46,180 bases of DNA from Rhodospirillales bacterium (GCA_014380005.1 JACMKT010000226.1:1-46180), one strand, 5' to 3'; positions 24,943-34,911 are shown, counted from the first letter of the stretch. The notes: generated by a model from the letters alone, not told the origin. Translations and numbers: made by a program.

Positions 24943-27594
24943 CTAAACCACCAGCCCCTTCAACTCATAAACCAGTTCCAGCGCCTCGCGGGCCGTCATC
25001 TCATCAGGGTTGACCGCGCGCAACCGTTCCTCAGCCTTGCTTTCCACCATTTCGACTGCCTTAGGCTTGGGCCGGGCCAAGGCGGCGAACAGGGGCAAAT
25101 CGTCGGCCAAACGGGCGACGGCGTTGGAATCCTCGCCCTTCTCCAAGGCACCCAGCACTTCCTCAGCCCGATGCACCACCGCCGGGGGTAAACCGGCAAG
25201 GCGGGCCACGTGGATGCCGTAGGAGCGGTCGGCGGCACCGCTGGCGACTTCGTGCAGGAACACCACGTCGCCCTGCCATTCCTTGACCCGCATCTGGTGA
25301 CAGGACAATTGGGGCAGCCGCGCCGAGAGCCGGGTCAGTTCATGGTAATGGGTGGCGAACAGGGCACGGCAGCGATTGACCTCGTGCAGGTTTTCCACCA
25401 CCGCCCAGGCGATGGAGAGACCGTCATAGGTGGCGGTGCCGCGTCCGATCTCATCCAAAATAACCAAGGCACGCGGGCCGGATTGGTTCAGGATGGCGGC
25501 GGTTTCCACCATTTCCACCATGAAGGTGGAGCGGCCGCGGGCCAGATCGTCGGCGGCGCCGACGCGGCTGAACAGGCGGTCGACCATGCCGATGTGGGCG
25601 GAGGCGGCGGGCACGAAGGCGCCCATCTGGGCCAGGATGGCGATCACCGCGTTCTGGCGCAGGAAGGTGGATTTACCGGCCATGTTGGGGCCGGTGATTA
25701 GCCACAGCTTCTGGCCGTCGGACAAATCGCAATCATTGGCGACGAAGGCGCCGGAATGGGCGGCTTCCAGGGCCGCTTCCACTACCGGGTGCCTGCCGCC
25801 GCGAATGTCGAACACCACGCTGTCATCCACCACCGGGCGGGTCCAACGGCCTTCCACCGCCAATTCGGCCAGGGCGCTGGCCACGTCGAGAGCGGCCAAG
25901 GCACGGGCGGCGGCGGCGATCTCGGCGGCGCGGGTGACCACTTCGGTGATCAGTGCGGCCAGCAATTCCATTTCCGTCGCCAAGGTGCGCTCGGCGGCGC
26001 CTTGGATCTTGCCGGCCAGTTCGATCAACTCGGTGGTGGTGTAACGGGCGCCGGTGGCCATGGTCTGACGGTGGATGAAGCCCTCACCCAGCTTGTCCGC
26101 CTGCTTGGCCGGCACCTCGATGTGATAGCCGATGATGTTATTGTGGCGAATCTTCAGGGCGGCAACGGTTGTTTCGTCAGCATAACGTTGCTGCAACCGC
26201 ATGAGCACGCCATTGCCTTCCACGCGCAGCAGCTTCAGCTCGTCCAGGGCCGGATGATAACCCTCGGCGATGAAGCCGCCGTCGCGGGCGTTCAGCGGCA
26301 AATCAACGGCCAAAGCGCGGGTCAGCCGGTCCACCAGGGCGGAATGCTCGCCCATGGCCTGGGCCAGTCCGGCAATGCCGTCGGGCGGCGCGTCCAGGCC
26401 GGTGCGGTTGATCGCGTTGCGCAGCACCGGCACCTGGGCCAAGGCATCGCGCACATTGGCAAGGTCACGCGGGCCGCCGCGCCCCAAGGACAGGCGCGAT
26501 AAAGCGCGTTCCACGTCGGGGCAGCGCTTGAGGCTTTCGCGCAGTTCCGCGCGCACGGAATCGTGATCGGCGAAGAAGGCGACGCTGTCCAGGCGGCGGT
26601 CGATGGCGCCGGGATCGGTCAGCGGCGCCGCCAGTCTTGCCGCCAGCAGACGCGCACCGCAGCCGGTGATGGTGCGGTCGATGGTGGCGAGCAGCGAGCC
26701 CTTGCGCTCGCCGTTCAGGGTTTCAGCCAATTCCAGATTGCGCCGTGTGGCGCCGTCGATCTCCATGACCGCGCCTTGGGCTAGGCGGCGGGGCGGGCTT
26801 AGGCGCGGCAGCTTGCCCTTCTGGGTCAGCTCCACGTAATCCACCAGGGCGCCACCGGCGGCCAATTCGGCCCGCGTGAACGCACCGAAGCCGTCCAGGG
26901 CACCGACGCCATACAGCGCCTCCAGCCGGCGGCGGGCATTTTCGGAATCGAAACGGACCGAGGGCAGCGGCGTCAGCACGCTTTTCCACTCGCCCCAGGT
27001 CTCGAACAGCGCCTCATGACCCAACAGGCGGTCGGGCACCAGCAATTCGCCCGGGCTCAGCCGCGCCAAGGCGGCGGCGAGCTGGCGGAATTCCACCATC
27101 TGCATGGCGAAATCGCCGGTGGACACATCCACCCAGGCCAGACCCAACTGGCCTTGGGCTTCCGCCACGGCGGCCAGATAATTATGGGCCCGCGCATCCA
27201 GCAGATTGTCTTCGGTCAGGGTGCCGGCGGTAACCACCCGGACCACATCGCGCGCCACCACGGATTTAGAGCCGCGCTTCTTGGACTCCGCCGGGTCCTC
27301 CATCTGCTCGGCGATGGCGACGCGGAAGCCGGAGCGCACCAGCCGCGACAGATAAAGCTCGTACGAGCGGATGTGCACGCCGCACTTGCAGATATCTTCG
27401 CCCAAATGCTTGCCGCGCTTGGTCAGCGTGATGTCCAGCGCGGCGGCGGCCTTCACCGCGTCGTCGAAGAACAGCTCGTAGAAATCGCCCATGCGGTAGA
27501 ACAGCAGGCAATCGGGATGGGCGCGCTTGATGGCCAGGTATTGGGCCATCATGGGACTGGCGTCAGCGGGGATTTCCGGGCTCTCGGCGGTCAC
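24943..27594 (-). CDS. mutS: DNA mismatch repair protein MutS
   Basis: Mismatch-recognition ATPase of about 883 residues. The N-terminal mismatch-binding domain has [33 protein letters not shown], including the Phe-x-Glu intercalation motif region. The C-terminal ABC-type ATPase has the Walker [10 protein letters not shown] and Walker [17 protein letters not shown], then ATHYHELT. The GTG at 27594 is preferred as the start, because it gives the usual short tail before the first conserved residues. The frame stays open to 27789 through a 21-bp tandem repeat, so a longer product is possible. The stress-protein gene diverges upstream. Confidence 0.95.
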   Translation of the reverse strand: MTAESPEIPADASPMMAQYLAIKRAHPDCLLFYRMGDFYELFFDDAVKAAAALDITLTKRGKHLGEDICKCGVHIRSYELYLSRLVRSGFRVAIAEQMEDPAESKKRGSKSVVARDVVRVVTAGTLTEDNLLDARAHNYLAAVAEAQGQLGLAWVDVSTGDFAMQMVEFRQLAAALARLSPGELLVPDRLLGHEALFETWGEWKSVLTPLPSVRFDSENARRRLEALYGVGALDGFGAFTRAELAAGGALVDYVELTQKGKLPRLSPPRRLAQGAVMEIDGATRRNLELAETLNGERKGSLLATIDRTITGCGARLLAARLAAPLTDPGAIDRRLDSVAFFADHDSVRAELRESLKRCPDVERALSRLSLGRGGPRDLANVRDALAQVPVLRNAINRTGLDAPPDGIAGLAQAMGEHSALVDRLTRALAVDLPLNARDGGFIAEGYHPALDELKLLRVEGNGVLMRLQQRYADETTVAALKIRHNNIIGYHIEVPAKQADKLGEGFIHRQTMATGARYTTTELIELAGKIQGAAERTLATEMELLAALITEVVTRAAEIAAAARALAALDVASALAELAVEGRWTRPVVDDSVVFDIRGGRHPVVEAALEAAHSGAFVANDCDLSDGQKLWLITGPNMAGKSTFLRQNAVIAILAQMGAFVPAASAHIGMVDRLFSRVGAADDLARGRSTFMVEMVETAAILNQSGPRALVILDEIGRGTATYDGLSIAWAVVENLHEVNRCRALFATHYHELTRLSARLPQLSCHQMRVKEWQGDVVFLHEVASGAADRSYGIHVARLAGLPPAVVHRAEEVLGALEKGEDSNAVARLADDLPLFAALARPKPKAVEMVESKAEERLRAVNPDEMTAREALELVYELKGLVV

Positions 27595-27604
27595 TGGTTT
27601 CGAT

Positions 27605-27680
27605 CCGGGAACAGAGTAAAGGGGGCCGGGAACAGAGCAAAGGGGGCCGGGAACAGAGCAAAGGGGGCCGGGAACAAGGT
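27605..27680. repeat. 21-bp tandem repeat upstream of mutS
   Basis: Three full 21-nt units starting with CCGGGAACAGAG run at 27605-27625, 27626-27646 and 27647-27667, plus a 13-nt partial unit to 27680. Units 2 and 3 are identical; unit 1 differs by one base. They lie directly before the likely mutS start, in its leader or promoter. Because 21 is a multiple of three, copy-number change would not shift the open frame that runs through them (heptapeptide VPGPLCS). Confidence 0.9.
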
Positions 27681-27810
27681 CTGCGGGGGCGCACGTTACC
27701 ACGACGGAAGGTGTGTGCAAGCCCCCCGCCTTTGTCACACGAACGTAAAATGGGCGGCGTGGCGTAGCGTGTAGGATGCCCCCCCTCACCCCCTAGGCAG
27801 CGGAGCGGCA

Positions 27811-28359
27811 ATGGCGCACAATGTTTCCCCCCGGCAACCGACGGAGGGTCCCGTGACCGCCACTCATCCCAATGCCGCCGCGACCCTTGAGGTCGTTGGC
27901 ACCTTCTCCGACCGCGAACACTTCCAGGCCGCCATCGACCGGCTGATTGCCGCCGGCTTCGACCGAACTGATTTGTCCGTGCTGTCATCCCATGAATCCA
28001 TCGACGTGGCCGTGGGCCACGAACCCAAATCGTGGAAAGACTCGTTGATCACCTTGGTGGGCGAGCTGAAATACGAAGGCCCCCTGGTCGCCGCCGGCCT
28101 GATCGCCTTGGCCGCCGGCCCGGTGGGCGCCACCATCGCCGGCTTGGTCGCCGCCGGTGTGGGCGGTGCCGCCGTCAAGGAATTGCTGGACGAAGTGGCC
28201 GCCCTGCCCGATTCCCAACAATTCGCCGATGCCCTAGCCGAGGGGCACGTGATTGTGTGGGTGGCGGTAACGGACGAAGCACAGCAACAGCGTGCCGTGC
28301 AAATCCTGCGCGACACGGCTGCGCAGAACGTCCATGTGTTCGAGAGGAAAGGGCGCTAA
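27811..28359 (+). CDS. General stress protein 17M-like domain protein
   Basis: Protein of 182 residues (168 if the GTG at 27853, with GGAGG before it, is the true start). The first part, VVGTFSDREHFQAAIDRLIAAGFDRTDLSVLSS, resembles the YflT/general stress protein 17M fold. A Gly/Ala-rich hydrophobic stretch (VAAGLIALAAGPVGATIAGLVAAGVGG) follows and may be a membrane hairpin. The C-terminal HVIVWVAVTDEAQQQRAVQILRDTAAQNVHVF repeats the ferredoxin-like pattern. It diverges from mutS and precedes maeB. The role is inferred only as stress-related. Confidence 0.65.
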   Translation: MAHNVSPRQPTEGPVTATHPNAAATLEVVGTFSDREHFQAAIDRLIAAGFDRTDLSVLSSHESIDVAVGHEPKSWKDSLITLVGELKYEGPLVAAGLIALAAGPVGATIAGLVAAGVGGAAVKELLDEVAALPDSQQFADALAEGHVIVWVAVTDEAQQQRAVQILRDTAAQNVHVFERKGR

Positions 28360-28368
28360 AAAGCGCCC
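28351..28368 (+). terminator. Hairpin over the stress-gene stop codon
   Basis: A 7-bp perfect stem, GGGCGCT/AGCGCCC, with a 4-A loop spans the stop codon, and the flanking GAAA and TTTC lengthen it. There is no long T-tract, so it may reduce rather than stop read-through into maeB. Confidence 0.4.
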
Positions 28369-28405
28369 GCCTTTCACCCGTACAAGAAACGTCCAGGACA
28401 GTGCC

Positions 28406-30691
28406 ATGACCGATCAGCCCCGCGCCGCCGACAGCGCGCAAAGCAATCTTGAGCGCGAAACCCTGCTGATGCACGCGTCGGGCCGGCCCGGCAAGATCGA
28501 GATCGTGCCGACTAAGCCGCTGACCACGCAGCGCGACCTGTCCCTGGCCTATTCTCCCGGCGTGGCCTTCCCCTGCCTGCACATCGCCCGCGACCCGTCC
28601 TTGGCCTATGACTACACCGCCAAGGGCAATCTGGTGGCGGTGATCTCCAACGGCACCGCCGTTCTGGGCCTGGGCGATCTGGGGGCGCTGGCGGGCAAGC
28701 CGGTGATGGAAGGCAAGGCGGTGCTGTTCAAGCGCTTCGCCGATATCGACGCCATCGATCTGGAAGTCGATACCCGCGACGTGGACGAATTCATCAATTG
28801 CGTGCGCTTCCTGGGGCCGACCTTCGGCGGCATCAATCTGGAAGACATCAAGGCGCCGGAATGCTTCATCATCGAAAGCCGCCTGCGCGAGCTGATGGAC
28901 ATCCCCGTCTTCCATGACGACCAGCACGGCACCGCCATCATCGCCACCGCCGGCCTGATGAACGCCCTGGACCTGACCGGGCGCCTGCCGGCTGAGACCA
29001 AAGTGGTGGTCAACGGCGCCGGCGCCGCCGCCATCGCCTGTATCGAGCTGATCAAGGCCTCGGGCGTGCGGCACGAAAACGTCATCATGTGCGACACCAA
29101 GGGCGTCATCTATCAGGGCCGCACCGAGGGCATGAACCAGTGGAAATCGGCCCACGCCGTCTCCACCAAGGCCCGCACCCTGGAAGAAGCCATGGTGGGC
29201 GCCGATGTGTTCCTGGGCCTGTCGGTCAAGGGCGCGGTGACTCCGGCCATGGTCAAGGCCATGGCGCCCAAGCCCATCATCTTCGCCATGGCCAACCCGG
29301 ACCCGGAAATCACCCCGGAAGAGGTCAAGCAGGTCCGTGACGATGCCATCGTCGCCACCGGACGGTCGGATTATCCCAACCAGATCAACAACGTGCTGGG
29401 CTTCCCCTACATCTTTCGCGGCACCCTGGACGTGCGCGCCAGCACCATTAACGAGGCCATGAAGATCGCCGCCGCCCGCGCCGTGGCCCAATTGGCCCGC
29501 GAGGACGTGCCCGACGAGGTGGACGCCGCCTATGCCGGGCGCCGGCTTCGTTACGGTCCCGAATACATCATCCCGGTGCCCTTCGATCCCCGCCTGATCG
29601 CCGCCATTCCGCCGGCGGTGGCCCAGGCGGCCATGGATTCCGGCGTGGCCCGCAAGCCCATCATCGACATGGGCGCCTATAAGAAGGAATTGTCGGCCCG
29701 TCTCGACCCCACCGCCGCCAGCCTTCAGGCCATCGGCGAAAAGGTCCGCGCCAACCCGCAACGCGTGGTCTTCGCCGAGGGCGAGGAGGAAAAATCCATC
29801 CGCGCCGCCTTGGCCTTCCGCAATGCCGGCTATGGCACCCCGGTGCTGATCGGACGCGAAGAACGTATCCGCGAAACCGCCAAGCATATGGGCCTGCCCG
29901 GCATCGACGCCCTTGAAATCGTCAACGCCCGGGTTTCGGACAAGCGCGACCATTACGCCGACGTTCTGTACAAGCGCATGCAGCGCAAGGGCGCCCTGTA
30001 CCGCGACGTGCAGCGCCTGGTGAACCAGGAGCGCAACATCTGGGGCGCGTTGATGGTGGCGCAAGGCGATGCCGACGCCATGGTCACCGGCCTGACCCGC
30101 AATTACTGGCAGGCCTTCGACGAGATCAAGCGGGTCATCGACCCGGCGCCGGGCGAGCGGCTGGTGGGCTTCAACATCATGCTGGCCCGTGGCCGCACGG
30201 TGTTCATCGCCGACACCACCATGCACGAACTGCCCAACCCTGGGCAATTGGCCGACATCGCCGTCCAAACGGCCGCCAAAGCCCGCCAGATGGGCCACGA
30301 ACCCCGTGTCGCCATGCTGTCCTATTCCAATTTCGGCAACCCAGCCAACCGCCCGTCGGAACGGGTGCGCGAAGCCGTCGCCATCCTGGACAGCCGTCAG
30401 GTGGATTTCGAGTATGACGGCGAAATGTCCGCCGACGTGGCCCTGGACCCGGCGCTGCTGAAGCATTACCCGTTCTGCCGCCTGTCCGGCCCGGCCAACG
30501 TGCTGGTCATGCCCGGCCTGCATTCCGCCAACATCTCGTGGAAGCTGATGCAGAAACTGGGCGGTGGCACGGTCATCGGCCCCATCCTGATGGGCATGTC
30601 CAAGCCCATCCAGATCACCTCCATGGATGCCACCGTCAACGACATCGTCAACATGGCCATGCTGGCCTGTTACGATTCCATCCGGGCTTGA
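28406..30691 (+). CDS. maeB: NADP-dependent malic enzyme with C-terminal phosphotransacetylase-like domain
   Basis: Malic enzyme of the long MaeB type (761 residues), which decarboxylates malate to pyruvate with NADP reduction. Residues 1-430 are the malic enzyme core: LAYSPGVAFPCLHIA, FHDDQHGTAIIATAGLMNAL and the nucleotide site VVNGAGAAAIACIEL. Residues 430-761 are the phosphate acetyltransferase-like domain (RVVFAEGEEEKSIRAAL, GPANVLVMPGLHSANISWKLMQ), thought to be regulatory and not catalytic. The start at 28406 is chosen because the frame upstream lies inside the previous gene. A PhoR-like kinase starts 4 nt after the stop. Confidence 0.95.
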   Translation: MTDQPRAADSAQSNLERETLLMHASGRPGKIEIVPTKPLTTQRDLSLAYSPGVAFPCLHIARDPSLAYDYTAKGNLVAVISNGTAVLGLGDLGALAGKPVMEGKAVLFKRFADIDAIDLEVDTRDVDEFINCVRFLGPTFGGINLEDIKAPECFIIESRLRELMDIPVFHDDQHGTAIIATAGLMNALDLTGRLPAETKVVVNGAGAAAIACIELIKASGVRHENVIMCDTKGVIYQGRTEGMNQWKSAHAVSTKARTLEEAMVGADVFLGLSVKGAVTPAMVKAMAPKPIIFAMANPDPEITPEEVKQVRDDAIVATGRSDYPNQINNVLGFPYIFRGTLDVRASTINEAMKIAAARAVAQLAREDVPDEVDAAYAGRRLRYGPEYIIPVPFDPRLIAAIPPAVAQAAMDSGVARKPIIDMGAYKKELSARLDPTAASLQAIGEKVRANPQRVVFAEGEEEKSIRAALAFRNAGYGTPVLIGREERIRETAKHMGLPGIDALEIVNARVSDKRDHYADVLYKRMQRKGALYRDVQRLVNQERNIWGALMVAQGDADAMVTGLTRNYWQAFDEIKRVIDPAPGERLVGFNIMLARGRTVFIADTTMHELPNPGQLADIAVQTAAKARQMGHEPRVAMLSYSNFGNPANRPSERVREAVAILDSRQVDFEYDGEMSADVALDPALLKHYPFCRLSGPANVLVMPGLHSANISWKLMQKLGGGTVIGPILMGMSKPIQITSMDATVNDIVNMAMLACYDSIRA

Positions 30692-30695
30692 TCAC

Positions 30696-32099
30696 ATGAA
30701 ACAGCGCGCTGTCGCCACCGGTCGTGTTCTGGCGGCGGCAGCCCTGCTGTCGGTGCCCTCGGCCGCCATTTTGATCGTGTTCGTGGCGGTGCTGAAGCTG
30801 AACATGATGGCGGCCATCCTGGGCCAAGCCGTCATCCTGGTCCTGACCGCCATGCTGGTGCGGCCCTATCTGGCGTCCCTGGGGGCAGTCACCTCCTGGA
30901 CCCGCGCCTTGGCCGCCGGCTTTGACACCACACCGCCCCTCATCCAGCGCGAAGCCCCGGTGGCGGAAATCGTCGGTGCGGTATCCCAATTGCGCCGGGC
31001 ATGGCAAGCCCGCCAGCGGGAATTGGCGGAATCGGCGCGCTGGAACGAGACCCTATTCGACAATCTGCCCGACCCGCTGATCCTGCTGGGCGCGGACCGC
31101 CGGGTGGTGCGGGTCAATGGCGCGGCGCAGACGGTGTTCGGCCACGCCCTCACCGGGCGCGATCTGGCCGCCGTACTGCGCGACCCCTACGTCCTGGAAG
31201 CCACCGACGAAGTCCTGGCCGGCGCCCAAAGCGGTGAGGCGGAATTGACCATTGGGGTGCCGGTGGAACGAACGTTCCGGGTGCGGGTCGAACGCCTGGG
31301 CTCGCGGGCCATGGACGATACCGTCGCCATCCTGGCCCTGCACGACCTGACCACGGTGCGGCGCATGGAACAGATGCGCGCCGATTTCGTCGCCAATGCC
31401 AGTCACGAATTGCGCACGCCGCTGGCGACCCTGCTGGGCTTCATCGAAACCCTGCGCGGCCCGGCCCGCGACGATACCGAAGCGCGCGACCGGTTCCTCG
31501 GCATCATGTACGACCAAGCCTCGCGCATGTCGCGGCTGGTCAACGATCTGCTGAATCTGTCGCGCATCGAACTGAACGAGCATTCCCAGCCCAACCAAGC
31601 GGTGGATTTGGGGCGCATCATCGAAAGCGGCATTGCCGCCATGCAGCCCTTGGCGAAGGCCAAATCCATGGACATCCGCGCCCAGTTGGACCCAGCCGCC
31701 CGCATGGTCACCGGCCAAGCCGACGAATTGGCGCAATTGGTGCAGAACCTATTGGATAACGCGGTGAAATATGGCCGCGACGCCACCCCGGTGGAAGTCC
31801 GCGTCACCCTGGCCGAGACCCTGCCCGCCGCCGCCGGCAGCGCCCTGAAGCTAGGCGCCACCATACGCTTTGCCGTCCAGGACCGGGGCGAGGGCATCGG
31901 CAAGGAACATTTGCCCCGCCTGACCGAACGCTTCTACCGCGTCGATACCGCCCGCTCCCGCAAGCTGGGCGGCACCGGATTGGGCCTCGCCATCGTCAAA
32001 CACATCGTCAACCGCCATCGCGGCGTGCTGACGGTGGAATCCACCCTGGGCGAGGGCTCGACCTTCGCGGTGTATTTGCCTGCTGGGGAAAAAGTTTAG
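30696..32099 (+). CDS. PhoR-like sensor histidine kinase
   Basis: Membrane histidine kinase of 467 residues: two adjacent N-terminal transmembrane helices (about 10-55), a PAS domain (about 125-215, LPDPLILLGADRRVVRVNGAAQTVFG), HisKA with the phospho-acceptor H237 in NASHELRTPLATLLGFIETLRG, and HATPase_c with NLLDNAVKYG, DRGEGIGKEHLPRLTERFYRVD and GGTGLGLAIVKH. This layout is that of the phosphate sensor PhoR, but no phoB or pst gene is in the window. It follows maeB by 4 nt, which suggests shared transcription. The ligand and partner regulator are unknown. Confidence 0.88.
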   Translation: MKQRAVATGRVLAAAALLSVPSAAILIVFVAVLKLNMMAAILGQAVILVLTAMLVRPYLASLGAVTSWTRALAAGFDTTPPLIQREAPVAEIVGAVSQLRRAWQARQRELAESARWNETLFDNLPDPLILLGADRRVVRVNGAAQTVFGHALTGRDLAAVLRDPYVLEATDEVLAGAQSGEAELTIGVPVERTFRVRVERLGSRAMDDTVAILALHDLTTVRRMEQMRADFVANASHELRTPLATLLGFIETLRGPARDDTEARDRFLGIMYDQASRMSRLVNDLLNLSRIELNEHSQPNQAVDLGRIIESGIAAMQPLAKAKSMDIRAQLDPAARMVTGQADELAQLVQNLLDNAVKYGRDATPVEVRVTLAETLPAAAGSALKLGATIRFAVQDRGEGIGKEHLPRLTERFYRVDTARSRKLGGTGLGLAIVKHIVNRHRGVLTVESTLGEGSTFAVYLPAGEKV

Positions 32100-32103
32100 A
32101 AAG

Positions 32104-32232
32104 AAGCAGGCGCAACACGGATGGACACGGATGACGGCTGCGCCGTCGCACGGATAAGCACGGATTAAGAATATCTATTCCTTATCCGTGTTCATCCGTG
32201 GATATCCGCGTTCATCCGTGTTGCTCCTGCTT
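32104..32232. repeat. ACACGGAT-family palindrome with extended arms
   Basis: The left arm starts at GAAGCAGG (32104) and runs through ACACGGAT units; the right arm ends in CCTGCTTC (32232), so complementarity extends beyond the ACACGGAT units. The right arm shows four units. A small GACGGCTGCGCCGTC hairpin (32132-32146) interrupts the left arm. It lies between convergent genes. Confidence 0.85.
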
Positions 32233-32240
32233 CCTTTTTA

Positions 32241-32486
32241 CTAATTCAGCTCCCCGGGAACCGCGTCCACTTCCGGCTTCAGATTGTGCCCGCCACACGC
32301 GCCGCACTGATAGACGATTTCGATCTCAAGCCGTTCGGTGTCGTAATCGCGCATCATCACTTGGCCGCAATGGCCGCACATATAGTCGTTGCCGCCGCCG
32401 CGCCCCACGGTGGACATGCCGGTGTTGAACACTTGGCGGTCGCCGACCTTGTGTTCGGCGATGGGGATCAGAACAAGCTCGGCCAT
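32241..32486 (-). CDS. Small zinc-ribbon protein
   Basis: An 81-residue cytosolic protein from the ATG at 32486 (AGGGA about 7 nt upstream). It has two CxxC knuckles, CGHCGQ and CGACGG, about 30 residues apart, which should hold one structural zinc ion. The N-terminal part, AELVLIPIAEHKVGDRQVFNTG, has no assigned domain. It lies 25 nt downstream of the gamma-glutamyltransferase-family gene on the same strand, and may be co-transcribed with it. Its function is unknown. Confidence 0.7.
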   Translation of the reverse strand: MAELVLIPIAEHKVGDRQVFNTGMSTVGRGGGNDYMCGHCGQVMMRDYDTERLEIEIVYQCGACGGHNLKPEVDAVPGELN

Positions 32487-32511
32487 TTCATTTCCCTTGC
32501 GTAATATACAT

Positions 32512-34104
32512 CTACCAGCCGGCGACCACGCCATCGGCACGGGGGTCGCAGGCGCCTTCGATCATGCCGTCGGTGCGGCGGATAAGCGCACCGGCATGGC
32601 CCATGATGGAATCAAACGGCGACACCGTTTCCACCACATGGCCGGCGGCGCGCAAGGATTCCACCAGTTCCGGCGAAAAGCGCGATTCCAGTTTCAGATC
32701 GCTGGCGGGAGCGCCATCCACGCCACGCCCGAAGACGAAGCGCGGCGCGGTCACCGCCTGCTGCACATCCTGGCCGTACAGCACGGCGCGAGTGAAGATT
32801 TGCGCCTGGGTTTGCGGCTGGGAATCGCCGCCCATGCTGCCCCACACCATGGTGCGGCCATCCTTGAGCCGGGCCAAGGCGGGCGACAGGGTGTGGAACG
32901 GCTTGCGGCGGGGCTCCAGCACGTTGCGGTTCTCCGGGTCCAGCGAGAACGAACAGCCGCGATTGTGCCACGCGATGCCGGTGCGCGGCAGCACGATGCC
33001 GGAACCGAAGGCGTGGTACAGGCTTTGGATGCAGCTGACCGCGCGGCCCTGGCCGTCCACCACGCCCAGCCACACGGTATCGCCGTCGCGGGCGGGCAGA
33101 GTGTGGCCTTGAGCACAGGCCGGGTCGATCTCGCCGGCCATGCGGTCCAGCAGATGGTCGGACAGATAGGTGGTGGCATGCACCGACATGCGGTGGGGGT
33201 CGGTGACATGGGCGTCGCGCACACGGGTCGCCAGCTTGGTGGCCTCCACCAGACCATGGACCCAGGCGAAGTCATCCGCCGCTTCCACGCCCAGGCGCTG
33301 GAACACGCCCAGCAGAATCAGCGAGGCCAGACCTTGGGTGGGCGGCGCGGTGTTGAACAGGGTGCCGCAGGGCAGGCCCAGGGAGAGCGGACGGCGGCGC
33401 ATGCCGCGATGGCGGGCCAAATCCTCGGATTTCAGCGGCGAACCGGCGTTACGCAATTCCTCCGCCACCGACCGGGCGATTTCGCCCCGGTAGAAATCGT
33501 CCAGCCCGCTGGCGGCCAGCCGCTCCAACGTATCGGCCAAAGCCGGCAAGGTCAGCACCGAACCCGCCGCCGGGACTTTGTTACGGGCTAGGAACGTCTG
33601 CGCAAAGCCCGGCGCCTTTTTCAACGCAGCCAGATTGCGCCGCGTGGCGGCTTCCTGATGATTGGTAACGGCAAAGCCCTGGCGGGCGTAATGGATGGCG
33701 TCCTCGAACAGGCGCTCCAGCGACATGCCGCCGCCCCATTGGGCCGAGACATCCAGCGCCAATTGCCAGCCCGACACCGCGCCAGCCACCGTATTGGCCG
33801 CCAGCCCACCGCGCACCGGCACCGCCTTCAGACGGTCTGCGCGGTACAAATCCACATCCACCTTGGCGCCCGACGCACCGGAACCGTCGATGGACACCGG
33901 CGGCTTGCCCGGCTCGGCGATCAGCCAAAAGCCGTCGCCGCCCAATCCGGTCATATGCGGATAGACCACGGCCAGCGCGGCGGAAGCGGCAATGGCGGCC
34001 TCAATGGCGTTGCCGCCCTCGCGCAACACGGCCAGTCCGGCTTGCGAGGCAAGATGATGCGGGGTGGTGATCATCCCCCGCCGGCCCATGGGCGTATTCA
34101 GCAT
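32512..34104 (-). CDS. Gamma-glutamyltransferase family protein
   Basis: N-terminal-nucleophile hydrolase of 530 residues, expected to self-cleave before T343 (GDTVWLGVVDGQGRAVS) into two subunits. The start (GMITTPHHLASQAGLAVLREGGNAIEAAIAASAALAVVYPHMTGLGGDGFW) and GSMGGDSQPQTQAQIF are typical. The usual TTH at the cleavage site is TVW here, as in divergent members such as acylases or oxamate amidohydrolase-like enzymes, so the substrate may not be glutathione. No signal peptide is evident, so it is probably cytoplasmic. The family is firm; the specific reaction is not. Confidence 0.87.
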   Translation of the reverse strand: MLNTPMGRRGMITTPHHLASQAGLAVLREGGNAIEAAIAASAALAVVYPHMTGLGGDGFWLIAEPGKPPVSIDGSGASGAKVDVDLYRADRLKAVPVRGGLAANTVAGAVSGWQLALDVSAQWGGGMSLERLFEDAIHYARQGFAVTNHQEAATRRNLAALKKAPGFAQTFLARNKVPAAGSVLTLPALADTLERLAASGLDDFYRGEIARSVAEELRNAGSPLKSEDLARHRGMRRRPLSLGLPCGTLFNTAPPTQGLASLILLGVFQRLGVEAADDFAWVHGLVEATKLATRVRDAHVTDPHRMSVHATTYLSDHLLDRMAGEIDPACAQGHTLPARDGDTVWLGVVDGQGRAVSCIQSLYHAFGSGIVLPRTGIAWHNRGCSFSLDPENRNVLEPRRKPFHTLSPALARLKDGRTMVWGSMGGDSQPQTQAQIFTRAVLYGQDVQQAVTAPRFVFGRGVDGAPASDLKLESRFSPELVESLRAAGHVVETVSPFDSIMGHAGALIRRTDGMIEGACDPRADGVVAGW

Positions 34105-34371
34105 GTCCCGTCCATCCGCGTTGAGGCACGTGTTCTCTGGCCCCTGTTATCGCGTATGAACCGGCAGCGCGTCCAGAGCAGGACCACAAAATTTGCATTC
34201 ACAGGGATTGCCGGTGTGTAATGACGTGCCACCGGGCCGCCATTGAGGCGGCGGTCGTGCTGGCCCGAAGGGACGAACGACGCACCATCGGTGCGGTCCC
34301 TTTAGGGACGAGCAAAGCGAGCAAGGGCGCGGAGCGCCCGCCCGGCGAGGGGCAAACAAGAAAGGCCGATC
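34105..34371. other. Hairpin-rich leader before the phosphoribosyltransferase gene
   Basis: No gene is seen here. The last 130 bases hold successive short inverted repeats: GGCCGCC/GGCGGC near 34235-34255, GCACC/GGTGC near 34281-34293, GGTCCC/GGGAC near 34294-34309 and GGGCGC/GCGCCC near 34325-34339. They could form a structured 5' leader of the downstream gene. They do not match any riboswitch I can recognise. Confidence 0.4.
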
Positions 34372-34821
34372 ATGGACCACACCATCGCCACCCTGCCCCT
34401 GTCCTGGTCGGACATCCACCGGGATTCCCGCATCCTGGCCGGCATGCTGGCCGAGTTACCGCCGTTTTCCGGCATCATCGCGGTGACACGGGGCGGCCTG
34501 GTGCCGGTGGCGATCCTGTCGCGGGAACTGGATATCCGCTTGGTGGAGACCGTCTGCGTCTCCACCTATGACGACCGCGCCCTCGGCGACCCCGAAGTGC
34601 TGAAGAAGATCGAGGGCGACGGCACCGGCTGGCTGGTGGTGGACGATCTGGTGGATTCCGGCGCCACCGCACAGGTGCTGCGCCGCATGCTGCCCAAGGC
34701 CCATTTCGCCACGCTGTACGCCAAGCCCAAAGGCCAGCCGCTGGTGGACACCTTTGTGGCGGTGTTCGCGCAGAGTACGTGGATCAACTTCCCCTGGGAC
34801 CCGCCGGAGAAGGGGAGTTGA
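34372..34821 (+). CDS. gpt: Xanthine phosphoribosyltransferase
   Basis: Purine salvage enzyme (149 residues) that joins PRPP with xanthine or guanine. Matches to the Gpt family are [36 protein letters not shown], the PRPP-binding loop [14 protein letters not shown] and the C-terminal [11 protein letters not shown]. The usual length supports this start. It is a single gene behind a hairpin-rich leader, and it converges with acnA across an ACACGGAT palindrome. Confidence 0.93.
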   Translation: MDHTIATLPLSWSDIHRDSRILAGMLAELPPFSGIIAVTRGGLVPVAILSRELDIRLVETVCVSTYDDRALGDPEVLKKIEGDGTGWLVVDDLVDSGATAQVLRRMLPKAHFATLYAKPKGQPLVDTFVAVFAQSTWINFPWDPPEKGS

Positions 34822-34834
34822 AGTAAGAGTTATT

Positions 34835-34911
34835 TGACACGGATGGACACGGATAAACACGGATGAAAAAGAAAACTCCTTATCCGTGTCTATCCGTGTC
34901 CATCCGTGTCA
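34835..34911. repeat. ACACGGAT-family compact palindrome
   Basis: The left arm 34835-34864 and right arm 34882-34911 are inverted copies with one mismatch, each with three ACACGGAT units at 10-nt spacing. The loop is 17 nt. It is placed between the convergent gpt and acnA ends, 13 and 8 nt from their stops, so a bidirectional terminator role fits. Confidence 0.92.

Noticed and set aside
28175-30523. A 782-codon frame opposite maeB
   Set aside because: It is an antisense shadow; the plus strand encodes the fully recognisable malic enzyme.
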